DNA of 50,778 nucleotides from Acidimicrobiaceae bacterium (GTDB lineage: Bacteria > Actinomycetota > Acidimicrobiia > Acidimicrobiales > RAAP-2): assembly GCA_003151235.1 (NCBI GenBank), contig PLWZ01000064.1, forward strand, positions 44,074 through 94,851, written 5' to 3'. The notes below the pieces were generated by a model. It made no database searches. It was given only the letters and a program-made list of their open reading frames with translations, and was not told the DNA's origin. A program made the translations under genes and the position numbers. Shown one piece after another: positions 44,123 through 50,774 of this stretch (position 1 is its first letter; every line of letters begins with the position of its first letter).

Positions 44123-46186
44123 ATGGATACTCTCGGCGGTGCGCGCCCGTGGCCGTCTCTTGCACTCGGCTTCTCCTTGGTTGTCGCCTCGATAACCATG
44201 GTCTCGCCGCCCGCATCGTCTGCTGCGCCGGGCCGAGCAGGGACCTGGTTTGCTGCCCCCAGATGTCCGGGCGGGCCGAATGGGATTGACCAGTCCATCG
44301 GGTCGAGCGAGATCCATCAGTCCATGAGCGGTCAGATCACCGCGTGCATCCGGGTCGGCCCCCTCAGCGCGGGTGCCCATCATGTCGAGCTCGACCAGGT
44401 CCTGCTATCTCATGTCGAGGACACACGCTCGCTCAGCACAGAGACCACGGTCCTCGGAACCAACGAGGGGAATGGGCCGCCGGTGGCGTTGAGGCTCTCG
44501 CCGGCATCGGGAGCACCCGGCACCCGTGTCACCGTCACCGGTTCCCTGCACGCACCGATCCCCCGACAGGACCGCAGCGACGGATACGTCGACTTTTGTT
44601 GGGACGGTTGCCTCGACGGCCTGCAATACCAGGAGGTCCGGGTGCGGTGGACCAACCCAACGTCGTTCCGCGCCTCGCTGGTCATCCCCGGCGGTCCCTG
44701 GATCGAGGCCGATCCGAACAGGGTGGTCCGGTTGGTCTCGGGCCGGTATCCAATTGGCATCCGATGTGTCGAGTCGACCAGCGGATGCGCGCTGCACCGG
44801 TCGGAGGGCAGCGCCGCCTTCACGCTGACGACGCCAACATCGGGGCCGGCATGGTGCCCGTCGGTGGCAATGTGCGGCCACTTGTCGGTCATCCCTGGGC
44901 TCGCGCTTCCGGGCGACGTCATCGAGGTGACCGGCGACGCGCCACTGGTCTCGGTCACCGGTTCGGATCAACCGTTCACGTTCCAAATGAATGTCGAGAG
45001 GGGCTATCGGGGCGGCGCGCAAGTGCGTTTCAGCCCCCTGAAATACGGCGCGGTCGACGTCGACTTCGGACACGGGGGCTTCGAGGTGGGATCACCACCG
45101 ACCTGGGCCAGCCTCCCGGCGACCATCCCGCTGACGGCGATCCCCGCAGGCCTCCCCGCCATCTCCATGGAGCCCTCTGACCCCTCTTTGTTCGCATGGT
45201 GTGATGGGGGAGGGGTGACGGTGTCGGATGGCAGTGCTCAGAACACCGTCCCGACGGGCACAGCGGCGCCCGTCCTCGACGCACTCGGTTTCGGACCCCT
45301 CGAGTCCGCCCCCGCCTGCTCAAGTGCGATCCCGGTCGGGCCTGCCGCTACCCCAACTGTCGTCGCGGCATTCCCGGTTGGGCCCGGGGGGAACGGCCCG
45401 CCTATCGCCGACATCGCCTTGTTCACCACAGACGACGGCGGGAAATGGAGGCCGGTTCCGACTCCAGGCGGCGACCAGCCGGAGGGCTTCGGCGGCTTCC
45501 GGGTGGACGGCGACACCGTTAACGCGCTCTTCTCGTCGAGACCGAGCGGCATCGCCGTGCGGGTCCCACAGGTGGAAGCCACCGTGAACGGAAGCGACTG
45601 GCAGGAAGCAGAGCTCACCTGTCCGGTCGTGGGCCCGTGTGTGACCCTCGGCGGGTACACGCCCGGAAACTGCGTCATGGTCAACCCTGAGCAGGCACTG
45701 CTGCGACAGGCTGTCGGAAGCACGCGATGGGTCGCGGTTGGCTGGCCGAGCGACGTAGGAACGTGCGCCCTGGCTGAGCTCGTCGCGACTTCGGCCACAT
45801 CCGAACTGCTCGTCGATTCGACGTCGCCGTACAAACTGACGCGGTCGACGGACGGTGGAACGACTTGGTCGGATGTGTCTTTGCCTCCGGCTCCAGGCTT
45901 TCAGCCCGGAAACGGGTTTGCCGGAGAGCCCGGAGGCATCACCGTCCTTCCCGAGGGAAGCCTCTTGCTCACAGGAGAGCGCACCAACACGGACGCATGG
46001 GAGCTGCTGGCACCCGGCGCAACGTCTTGGTGCCCGGTAACGGGACTGTCCGCTCCGGTACAGCAATCCGCAGATCAAGCTGAGTTAGAGGTCCTCGGTT
46101 CGCAACTTTGGTGGCTGCCGAATTCGATCTACGAATCGCCGACCACGGTGCCGATCCATCTCGACGCCTCGAGTTTGACCTGTTGA
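44123..46186 (+). CDS. secreted hypothetical protein with Asp-box repeats
   Basis: A 687-residue exported protein. The N-terminus is a signal peptide (LALGFSLVVASITMVSPPASSAAP). Residues about 110-310 contain Ig-like segments (LRLSPASGAPGTRVTVTGSL and a second, LSVIPGLALPGDVIEVTGD). Residues about 350-687 look like a beta-propeller, with TTDDGGKWRPV and STDGGTTWSDV matching the Asp-box (S-x-D-x-G-x-T-W) of sialidase-type propellers. Many cysteines suggest disulfides. The function is unknown; a carbohydrate- or cell-surface role is only a guess from the folds. Confidence 0.75.
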   Translation: MDTLGGARPWPSLALGFSLVVASITMVSPPASSAAPGRAGTWFAAPRCPGGPNGIDQSIGSSEIHQSMSGQITACIRVGPLSAGAHHVELDQVLLSHVEDTRSLSTETTVLGTNEGNGPPVALRLSPASGAPGTRVTVTGSLHAPIPRQDRSDGYVDFCWDGCLDGLQYQEVRVRWTNPTSFRASLVIPGGPWIEADPNRVVRLVSGRYPIGIRCVESTSGCALHRSEGSAAFTLTTPTSGPAWCPSVAMCGHLSVIPGLALPGDVIEVTGDAPLVSVTGSDQPFTFQMNVERGYRGGAQVRFSPLKYGAVDVDFGHGGFEVGSPPTWASLPATIPLTAIPAGLPAISMEPSDPSLFAWCDGGGVTVSDGSAQNTVPTGTAAPVLDALGFGPLESAPACSSAIPVGPAATPTVVAAFPVGPGGNGPPIADIALFTTDDGGKWRPVPTPGGDQPEGFGGFRVDGDTVNALFSSRPSGIAVRVPQVEATVNGSDWQEAELTCPVVGPCVTLGGYTPGNCVMVNPEQALLRQAVGSTRWVAVGWPSDVGTCALAELVATSATSELLVDSTSPYKLTRSTDGGTTWSDVSLPPAPGFQPGNGFAGEPGGITVLPEGSLLLTGERTNTDAWELLAPGATSWCPVTGLSAPVQQSADQAELEVLGSQLWWLPNSIYESPTTVPIHLDASSLTC

Positions 46187-46381
46187 AGACCCGGCAAGGG
46201 GGAGTAGGCGCAACGTCTCGACCAACCCTCACACCCCCGAGAGGGCCGACGTGGGGCATTGTCCGCGTTCCCCGCCCTTCCTGTCGGCGCGGTGGCCGGT
46301 CGTTGCGGGCTGGCGGGGAGGGAGGGTGTCGAGGTAGAAGTCGCTTATGTCTGGTTCCTCGATCATCAGTCCGAAGACCTG

Positions 46382-47293
46382 ATGCGCATCGGGATCTCGG
46401 TGGGGACGGCATTCGCCCCGGGCGACCCTCGAGAAGGGCCCCGCACGGTGATTGCCCAGGTACGAGCGGCCCGTGACGCCGGCCTGGACACCCTGTCCCT
46501 TGGCGACCACCACTCGACCGGCCCAGGCGTCTACTTGCAGAACACTCCGATGCTGGGTAGGGCGTTGGCGGAGTGGGACGACCGCCCCGCCGGCTGTCTC
46601 TTCCTCTTCCCCCTGTGGAACCCGGTGCTCATGGCCGAGCAGGTTGGCACGCTCACAGCCATTGCCTCAGGCCCCTTCATCGTCCAGGCCGGACTCGGCG
46701 GGGGAGGCGCCCAGTTCCGGGCCATGGGCATCCCAATCCAGAGGCGCGCCGCCCTCTTGGCCGAGGGAATCACGGTCGTCAAAGCCCTGCTCGACGGAGA
46801 GGCCGTGTCGAGCACCATCTTTGGGATCGAAAACGCAAAGGTCGCGCCCGTCCCGACCCAGGGAATCGAGTGGTGGGTCGGTGGCGGGGTGGCCACCGCC
46901 ATCGACCGGGCGGCCCGTCTCGGGGATTGCTGGTATGCGAACGCCGATCTCACTCCGGACAGCGCCGCCAAAGCCATCGACATGTACCGCGAAGCCTGCG
47001 CCCGTCACGATCGCGTCCCGATCCGAATCCCTATTCGAAAGGATGTGCTCATCGCCGACTCCTCGGCGGAGGCAGAACGAGCGGGAGACGACTTGATGGC
47101 GGCCGGATACCGGGGTTTCGAACGAGCGGCCGTCGCCTATGGCGACCCTGATGGCGTCGCTGAGCAGCTGGCGGTCTTCGGTGAGCTCGGGTTCACCGAC
47201 GTGATCGTTCGCACGATGACGGTGGCGACCGAGGCCGCAGTCCGCTCGGTTGAACTGGCCGGGGAGGTCCAGATACGCCTGGCCGAAGGCTGA
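46382..47293 (+). CDS. LLM-class (luciferase-like) F420-type oxidoreductase
   Basis: A 303-residue TIM-barrel flavin/F420 enzyme of the luciferase-like monooxygenase family. It begins MRIGISVGTAF and has GLDTLSLGDHH, the VQAGLGGG phosphate-binding part and VGGGVATAIDRAARLGD. In actinobacteria most members use F420, which fits fbiC at the other end of the window; the substrate is unknown. The start ATG 46382 is chosen because the homology begins there; the frame is open back to 46259 but reads unlike the family. The 195 bases before it hold no gene I can support. Confidence 0.85.
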   Translation: MRIGISVGTAFAPGDPREGPRTVIAQVRAARDAGLDTLSLGDHHSTGPGVYLQNTPMLGRALAEWDDRPAGCLFLFPLWNPVLMAEQVGTLTAIASGPFIVQAGLGGGGAQFRAMGIPIQRRAALLAEGITVVKALLDGEAVSSTIFGIENAKVAPVPTQGIEWWVGGGVATAIDRAARLGDCWYANADLTPDSAAKAIDMYREACARHDRVPIRIPIRKDVLIADSSAEAERAGDDLMAAGYRGFERAAVAYGDPDGVAEQLAVFGELGFTDVIVRTMTVATEAAVRSVELAGEVQIRLAEG

Positions 47294-47315
47294 ACCGCCT
47301 GTTACCCGCCGTCGC

Positions 47316-47720
47316 GGGGATGTGTGCGATGACAAAACATTCCCGGATGCCATCCGGCAATACGAAGAGCAGGGCGCTACCCTCGGCGCAAACCGCCTGG
47401 AGGCCCAATGGAGAAGTTTGAAAAACAAGGAAAGTGCCCTCAGGACGCGGGCAAATCAAAGAATGAATACCACAAGAACAACGGATCTGACCCCAACGGC
47501 ATGCCCATGTGGTCATGCACAGAGTTCGAGTTGCCACACATGCACCGCACCTGTAAGGCCTGTGGGTACGAGTGGGCTGAAGAGCCGCTGGCCTAGAGGG
47601 GCACCCGGTTTCCTTTCAGATAATCCGCAGACTCACGGCACCTGACCAGCGAAAATCCTCTGCGCAGCAATCCGGTTGGCAACACGGCGTCAGCGTGGGT
47701 ACGCCAGACAGACAGTCCCC
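47316..47720 (+). mobile_element. possible decayed element of the same type as the IS next to it
   Basis: The left end GGGGATGTGTGCG at 47316-47328 is identical to the first 13 bases of the right terminal repeat of the IS at 47729-50284. It is preceded by GCCGTCGC (47308-47315), close to the IS target duplication GCCGCCGA (6 of 8). The presumed right end (...GACAGTCCCC, 47711-47720) abuts that duplication but matches the terminal repeat only poorly. The stretch would be 405 bp with one 62-codon gene. This is inference from one good end. Confidence 0.4.
47408..47596 (+). CDS. small Cys-rich, zinc-ribbon-like protein
   Basis: 62 residues, rich in Lys, Asn and His at the N-terminus, with Cys10, Cys37, Cys49 and Cys52, the last two as CKACGYEW, a zinc-knuckle-like turn. 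ATG 47408 has GGAGG 5 bases upstream, and a TACCCT box lies near 47379. Its codon use (AAA, AAC, AAG rich) differs from the GC-rich genes to the left, which fits imported DNA. No family recognised. Confidence 0.6.
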   Translation: MEKFEKQGKCPQDAGKSKNEYHKNNGSDPNGMPMWSCTEFELPHMHRTCKACGYEWAEEPLA

Positions 47721-47728
47721 GCCGCCGA
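47721..47728 (+). repeat. left target-site duplication of the IS
   Basis: GCCGCCGA, directly before the left terminal repeat; the identical 8 bases follow the right terminal repeat at 50285-50292. Eight bases is the duplication length known for the IS1595 family. Confidence 0.85.
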
Positions 47729-47752
47729 GGGGATGTGTACCCAAAAAAACGG
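47729..47752 (+). repeat. left terminal inverted repeat of the IS
   Basis: 24 bases, GGGGATGTGT, then ACCC, then AAAAAAACGG. It differs from the right end at positions 11 and 13 only. Confidence 0.92.
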
Positions 47753-47763
47753 CCCTGGCCGAT

Positions 47764-47916
47764 TCAGCCGTCTTCGGGGTCCTCTGCCGGGTCTTGGGAC
47801 ACTTCTTCAGCCCCGTCTTCGGCCTCTAGGAGGTGGCGCAGCACGTCGTCAGGGTCCGTCTCTTCCGGCAGACCGAACCGTTCGTCCAGGTCGGGCCGGC
47901 GCGGGCGCTCAGGCAT
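47764..47916 (-). CDS. small acidic protein, IS passenger
   Basis: 50 residues, MPERPRRPDLDERFGLPEE..., with a C-terminus of Glu/Asp/Pro (AEDPEDG). ATG 47916 is chosen because a TAGCCT box (47925-47930, minus strand) ends 8 bases upstream; the frame is open further without support. It ends 11 bases inside the left terminal repeat of the IS. Function unknown; coding status is moderately supported by the promoter position and neat fit within the element. Confidence 0.5.
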   Translation of the reverse strand: MPERPRRPDLDERFGLPEETDPDDVLRHLLEAEDGAEEVSQDPAEDPEDG

Positions 47917-47968
47917 CGCCCCCCAGGCTAACGGGCGGGTTGGCGCGACCTGACGCAAAGATACCGGG

Positions 47969-48889
47969 GTGTTTGATCGTCGTACAGCGGGCGGAGCGAT
48001 GCTGATTGCGGCGGCGCTCATCGTGGGGTCGGTTCCATCTGAACGCTGGCGTTCGTGGATGCTCTTCGCAGTCAGTCTGCTCGTTTTCGCGTTCGGGTTG
48101 GTGTGTCTCTACGGAGACCGTTGGCAGCGCCCCTGCATCGTGATTCACAGCCCGTCAATCGACCTACGAAGGCGTCGCAAACTAACGCCCGCAGTAGTCC
48201 CTACTTCGCCACACACCAGCTTCCGCGATCCCTCTGCATCTTTCGTGTACAACCTCACCTCTACAACCGTCTCCGAACCCTTTAGCTATTCCGCCACGCC
48301 CGAGGAGTTCTTTGACCTGTTGTTTGCGCACGTACGAGTCGAGAACATTCCGAAGAAGGGATCGCGCCTCGCCACTAACGTCGTCGCAACGCTGACGTTC
48401 ACGGATGCCTATTCCGACTTTGAGCGGCGGTTGTCTGGCCGATGGGCGCATTCAGAGCCCGAAGTGACCACGGAATCCCTTCAACGCCCGAGTGAAATCA
48501 CCCTTGCCGCAAATGGAAACTCCGCAATGCTTCATATCGTATTCAAATACGACGACGACGATGCGGTATATGCCTTCAACGATGAGAACTTGTATCACGC
48601 GTCGTCTGATTACAGGTATAACAAGCTGCCTGTTCCATGCACCGTTGAGGTAGAGGTGCGTGGAACCGACTGTGGCACTGCAATGCAACAGTTGGAGGTC
48701 TCTACCAACGAGGAGGGAGAGCTTCGCTTAGAAATGCTGCCTGAGCCGGGCCGATGGGAGCGCTGGATTGTCGACCCTTGTAAGTCCACCCTTTTCTTTC
48801 TTCGAAAGAAACTCTCAAAATCGCAAGGTCTCGATATAGCCAACCCCAAAGATGGTGTCTCTCAAAAGACAGAAGGTGGCAGCCGATGA
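47969..48889 (+). CDS. membrane-anchored hypothetical protein, IS passenger
   Basis: 306 residues from GTG 47969. Two hydrophobic segments form an N-terminal hairpin (about residues 10-22 and 30-48: AMLIAAALIVGSV and LFAVSLLVFAFGLVCL), followed by a soluble region of about 250 residues that is rich in beta-type pattern (HVRVENIP, NVVATLTFTD, VEVEVRG). This resembles small two-span membrane sensors or effectors with a cytoplasmic beta-sandwich, but I recognise no family. GC content is visibly lower than in the chromosome. The stop lies 2 bases from the convergent transposase stop, so both genes travel as one unit. Confidence 0.7.
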   Translation: MFDRRTAGGAMLIAAALIVGSVPSERWRSWMLFAVSLLVFAFGLVCLYGDRWQRPCIVIHSPSIDLRRRRKLTPAVVPTSPHTSFRDPSASFVYNLTSTTVSEPFSYSATPEEFFDLLFAHVRVENIPKKGSRLATNVVATLTFTDAYSDFERRLSGRWAHSEPEVTTESLQRPSEITLAANGNSAMLHIVFKYDDDDAVYAFNDENLYHASSDYRYNKLPVPCTVEVEVRGTDCGTAMQQLEVSTNEEGELRLEMLPEPGRWERWIVDPCKSTLFFLRKKLSKSQGLDIANPKDGVSQKTEGGSR

Positions 48890-48891
48890 CC

Positions 48892-49854
48892 TCATTCGGC
48901 CACCAGTTCTTCATACGGCAGCCGCCCTTCCATCTGCCCAACCAGGACGCTCATGCGCTCGGTGTCGGACACCTTGCACGTCGAACGGCGGAAGTCGTGC
49001 TCGGCCACGTAGCGGTGCAAGTGCTTGACCGAGACGTGATGGTGCGTCCCATCGATAGACCGCTTCAACTGAGAGAAGAACGACTCGACCCGGTTGGTCG
49101 AGTATCCGTTAATCACGTACTGACCAGCGGAGTGGTCCACGACCTCATGCTTCGGGAAGAACGAGGCGGCAAGGTTGTAGCCCTTGAACCCATCGGTGAC
49201 AAGAACCGAGCCGGTGGGATCGACGTTGCCAACGATGAGCTGGCCGAGCTTCCACTGGTCCAGACCCGTCACGACGTGCGAGCGAACCTCGCCGGTGTCC
49301 TGGTCCACGATGGTGACAACGGGGGTCTTGTCGGTGCCACGCCCGTCACGCTCGACCCGCTGCCACGCGTGGCGGTTCTTCGGGTCGCCTCCGATGTACG
49401 CCTCGTCGGCCATCACGACCCCCTGGAACATCAACGCGTAAGGGCTTGCCATCGCCTCACGGATGCGGTGGAGCATGTGCCAAGCCGACCGGGGGCACAC
49501 GCCGTACTTGCGCTCGACCTCACGGGCCGAAATGCCGTTCTTGGCCGCGATCATGTCGAAGATCACGAGCACCCACGTCCGAACCGGGATTTTGGTCGCG
49601 TGCATCATCGTCCCGGTAAGGACCGAGAACTGCTTTTTGCACGAGCGGCACTTCCAGACCCGACGCTCGCTCATGGTGCCGCCAGCCGTCTTGCGGCTGA
49701 CCCCGTTGGCGGGCGGGATCAGGTAAACGTCCGTCCCGTCACAGTGGGCGCAGACGGGCGTGTCGCCCCAGCGAAGTCCCTCAAGGTGGCGGTAGGCGTC
49801 ACTCTCAGTGGCGATTTCCCGGCTCAGGGATGCGATGGTGGTCCTCGTGTTCAT
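48892..49854 (-). CDS. IS1595-family transposase (ISXO2-like DDE domain)
   Basis: A 320-residue transposase. The N-terminal zinc ribbon has Cys35-x2-Cys38 (CAHC) and Cys69-x2-Cys72 (CRSC). A helical DNA-binding part follows (NGISAREVERKYGVCPRSAWHML). The RNase-H-like catalytic domain has Asp150 in VVMADEAYIGG, Asp221 in LVTDGFKGY and Glu257 in NRVESFFSQLKRS, with Lys264. All parts are intact and there is no frameshift, so the element may be active. ATG 49854 has no Shine-Dalgarno. Confidence 0.95.
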   Translation of the reverse strand: MNTRTTIASLSREIATESDAYRHLEGLRWGDTPVCAHCDGTDVYLIPPANGVSRKTAGGTMSERRVWKCRSCKKQFSVLTGTMMHATKIPVRTWVLVIFDMIAAKNGISAREVERKYGVCPRSAWHMLHRIREAMASPYALMFQGVVMADEAYIGGDPKNRHAWQRVERDGRGTDKTPVVTIVDQDTGEVRSHVVTGLDQWKLGQLIVGNVDPTGSVLVTDGFKGYNLAASFFPKHEVVDHSAGQYVINGYSTNRVESFFSQLKRSIDGTHHHVSVKHLHRYVAEHDFRRSTCKVSDTERMSVLVGQMEGRLPYEELVAE

Positions 49855-49873
49855 GGGGCCATTTTGGCAGGCG

Positions 49874-49899
49874 GTTGTGACAACTACGGAGGTGTAGTT
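49874..49899. promoter_or_regulatory. palindromes between the divergent IS genes
   Basis: GTTGTGACAAC at 49874-49884 is an 11-base palindrome (GTTGT and ACAAC around one G), and AACTAC (49882-49887) pairs with GTAGTT (49894-49899). They lie between the transposase start and the -10 box of the 108-codon gene, where a transposition regulator or the transposase itself could bind. Confidence 0.4.
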
Positions 49900-49913
49900 C
49901 CTGGTCAGAGGAG

Positions 49914-49919
49914 TACTTT
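49914..49919 (+). promoter_or_regulatory. -10 box of the 108-codon IS passenger gene (leaderless type)
   Basis: TACTTT ends 6 bases before ATG 49926, the same arrangement as in the host genes of this window. Confidence 0.5.
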
Positions 49920-49925
49920 TGCCTT

Positions 49926-50252
49926 ATGCGGGCGTGGCCTGAACTCCCAAAAGGTTGGCAGTGGCGACTCGGAAGCACCCTGATGCTCGCCCTTGGGGCC
50001 GCAGTGGTTGTTGCCGTCCTGACCAAAGGATGGTGGGGCGTCTTCGCGGGCTGGTTCGTTGTCGCTCTCGTTCTCATGCTGTGGGATTCGATACGGTCCC
50101 GGCTGCGCAGGAAACGATCCGCCAACGTCGTCCCGCTGACAGCAAGTATCCAGGCCACCGCTCACGTGGCGACTGTGGCTACCAGGTCGGGGCCGCCGAT
50201 TCCGCACTGGCGCCAGATCCTGTGGCGCGTGATCTTCGGGGCGCCCCAATGA
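49926..50252 (+). CDS. small two-span membrane protein, IS passenger
   Basis: 108 residues with two hydrophobic stretches (about residues 16-33, STLMLALGAAVVVAVLTKG, and 36-52, GVFAGWFVVALVLMLW) followed by a basic, polar tail (SRLRRKRSANVV). It ends 8 bases inside the right terminal repeat. Divergent from the transposase. I recognise no family; the start is supported by the -10 box. Confidence 0.6.
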   Translation: MRAWPELPKGWQWRLGSTLMLALGAAVVVAVLTKGWWGVFAGWFVVALVLMLWDSIRSRLRRKRSANVVPLTASIQATAHVATVATRSGPPIPHWRQILWRVIFGAPQ

Positions 50253-50260
50253 CCGTTTCC

Positions 50261-50284
50261 CCGTTTTTTTGCGCACACATCCCC
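50261..50284 (-). repeat. right terminal inverted repeat of the IS
   Basis: Read inwards on the minus strand: GGGGATGTGT, then GCGC, then AAAAAAACGG; 22 of 24 positions match the left end. Confidence 0.92.
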
Positions 50285-50312
50285 GCCGCCGATAATGCAC
50301 ATTATGTCAAGT
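50285..50312 (+). other. dif: dif site (XerC/XerD recombination site at the replication terminus)
   Basis: The 28-bp site has the XerC arm GCCGCCGATAA (50285-50295), the central hexamer TGCACA (50296-50301) and the XerD arm TTATGTCAAGT (50302-50312). The inner arms are palindromic (ATAATG and CATTAT). It agrees at 26 of 28 positions with the actinobacterial dif consensus as I remember it (ending ACATTATGTCAAGT), and the XerD arm matches the E. coli one at 9 of 11. XerC and XerD resolve chromosome dimers here, near where replication ends. The first 8 bases are also the right target duplication of the IS. Confidence 0.93.
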
Positions 50313-50325
50313 TGAAAGTTATGAC

Positions 50326-50649
50326 GTGTCAGGGCGAGACGAAGGTGTCACATCTGCTCGGTACGGTCCTGTTCGTAGTGACACTGTCCGTGGGGCTATC
50401 GGTGCGGAAGTTAAGCATGATGTTTTGCCGAAAACAGGTGACCAAGGTCGAGAACCGTTAGAGCGCTTCTACGCTGACGTGGTTTGGGAGTTGGGGATAT
50501 TCATTCGTGGGCCGAGACCCACGGCGGCGGGGGCAGCTGTCGTTGTCAAGCGAGTAGCGCTGGCTCACGGGGTCCAGTTGGCCGACGACTTGCCGTTGCC
50601 CCGGTTGACTCGGGGTGAGCGGGAGCGAGCTTTGGCGGAAGAGCCGTGA
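50326..50649 (+). CDS. hypothetical protein downstream of dif
   Basis: 107 residues if GTG 50326 is the start; the N-terminal third looks less protein-like, so a start further in is possible. The C-terminal part (ERFYADVVWELGIFIRGPRPTAAG, then LTRGERERALAEEP) has normal amino acid composition and GC-rich codon use. Its stop overlaps the next small gene as GTGA. No family recognised. Confidence 0.45.
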   Translation: MSGRDEGVTSARYGPVRSDTVRGAIGAEVKHDVLPKTGDQGREPLERFYADVVWELGIFIRGPRPTAAGAAVVVKRVALAHGVQLADDLPLPRLTRGERERALAEEP

Positions 50650-50774
50650 CCGGTTCGGTGGATCGTTCGGCCGGGACTAAGGGCGGGCCTGGGGGCGATA
50701 GTCCCCTGCCCCGCCCGAAACCGGATGATGAGCGAGCGGAGCCGGGAGAGCGGCCTAAGAGGCCGCGCGGATAG
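50646..50774 (+). CDS. small basic, proline-rich hypothetical protein
   Basis: 42 residues (VTGSVDRSAGTKGG... to ...RPKRPRG), Pro-, Arg- and Gly-rich. GTG 50646 overlaps the preceding stop. The overlap is the main reason to list it; composition alone could be chance. Confidence 0.35.
   Translation: MTGSVDRSAGTKGGPGGDSPLPRPKPDDERAEPGERPKRPRG

Larger units (their letters stand above)
47729..50284. mobile_element. IS1595-family insertion element with three passenger genes
   Basis: A complete 2556-bp element. Both ends are defined by 24-bp inverted repeats (47729-47752 and 50261-50284, 22 of 24 matching; both start GGGGATGTGT and end AAAAAAACGG when read inwards) and by 8-bp direct repeats GCCGCCGA. 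It carries an ISXO2-like DDE transposase on the minus strand and three other genes: a 50-codon gene, a 306-codon membrane-protein gene and a 108-codon membrane-protein gene. The outer genes end 11 and 8 bases inside the terminal repeats. Passenger genes are known in the IS1595 family. The element lies in the XerC arm of dif. Base composition is visibly lower in GC than the chromosome. Confidence 0.92.

Noticed and set aside
47597..47720. tRNA or attachment site left of the IS
   Set aside because: No cloverleaf or T-loop consensus found; the only structure is a short GGCGT/ACGCC stem.
50228..50284. Intrinsic terminator (GGGGCGCCCC followed by seven T)
   Set aside because: The T-tract is part of the terminal repeat and lies 18 bases behind the palindrome, too far for a normal intrinsic terminator.
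47721..50312. The element as an IMEX integrated by XerC/XerD at dif
   Set aside because: Xer integration would leave a dif-like core with central hexamer and an arm at both ends. The left end has only the 8 bases GCCGCCGA, and the presence of terminal repeats and a DDE transposase fits transposition.
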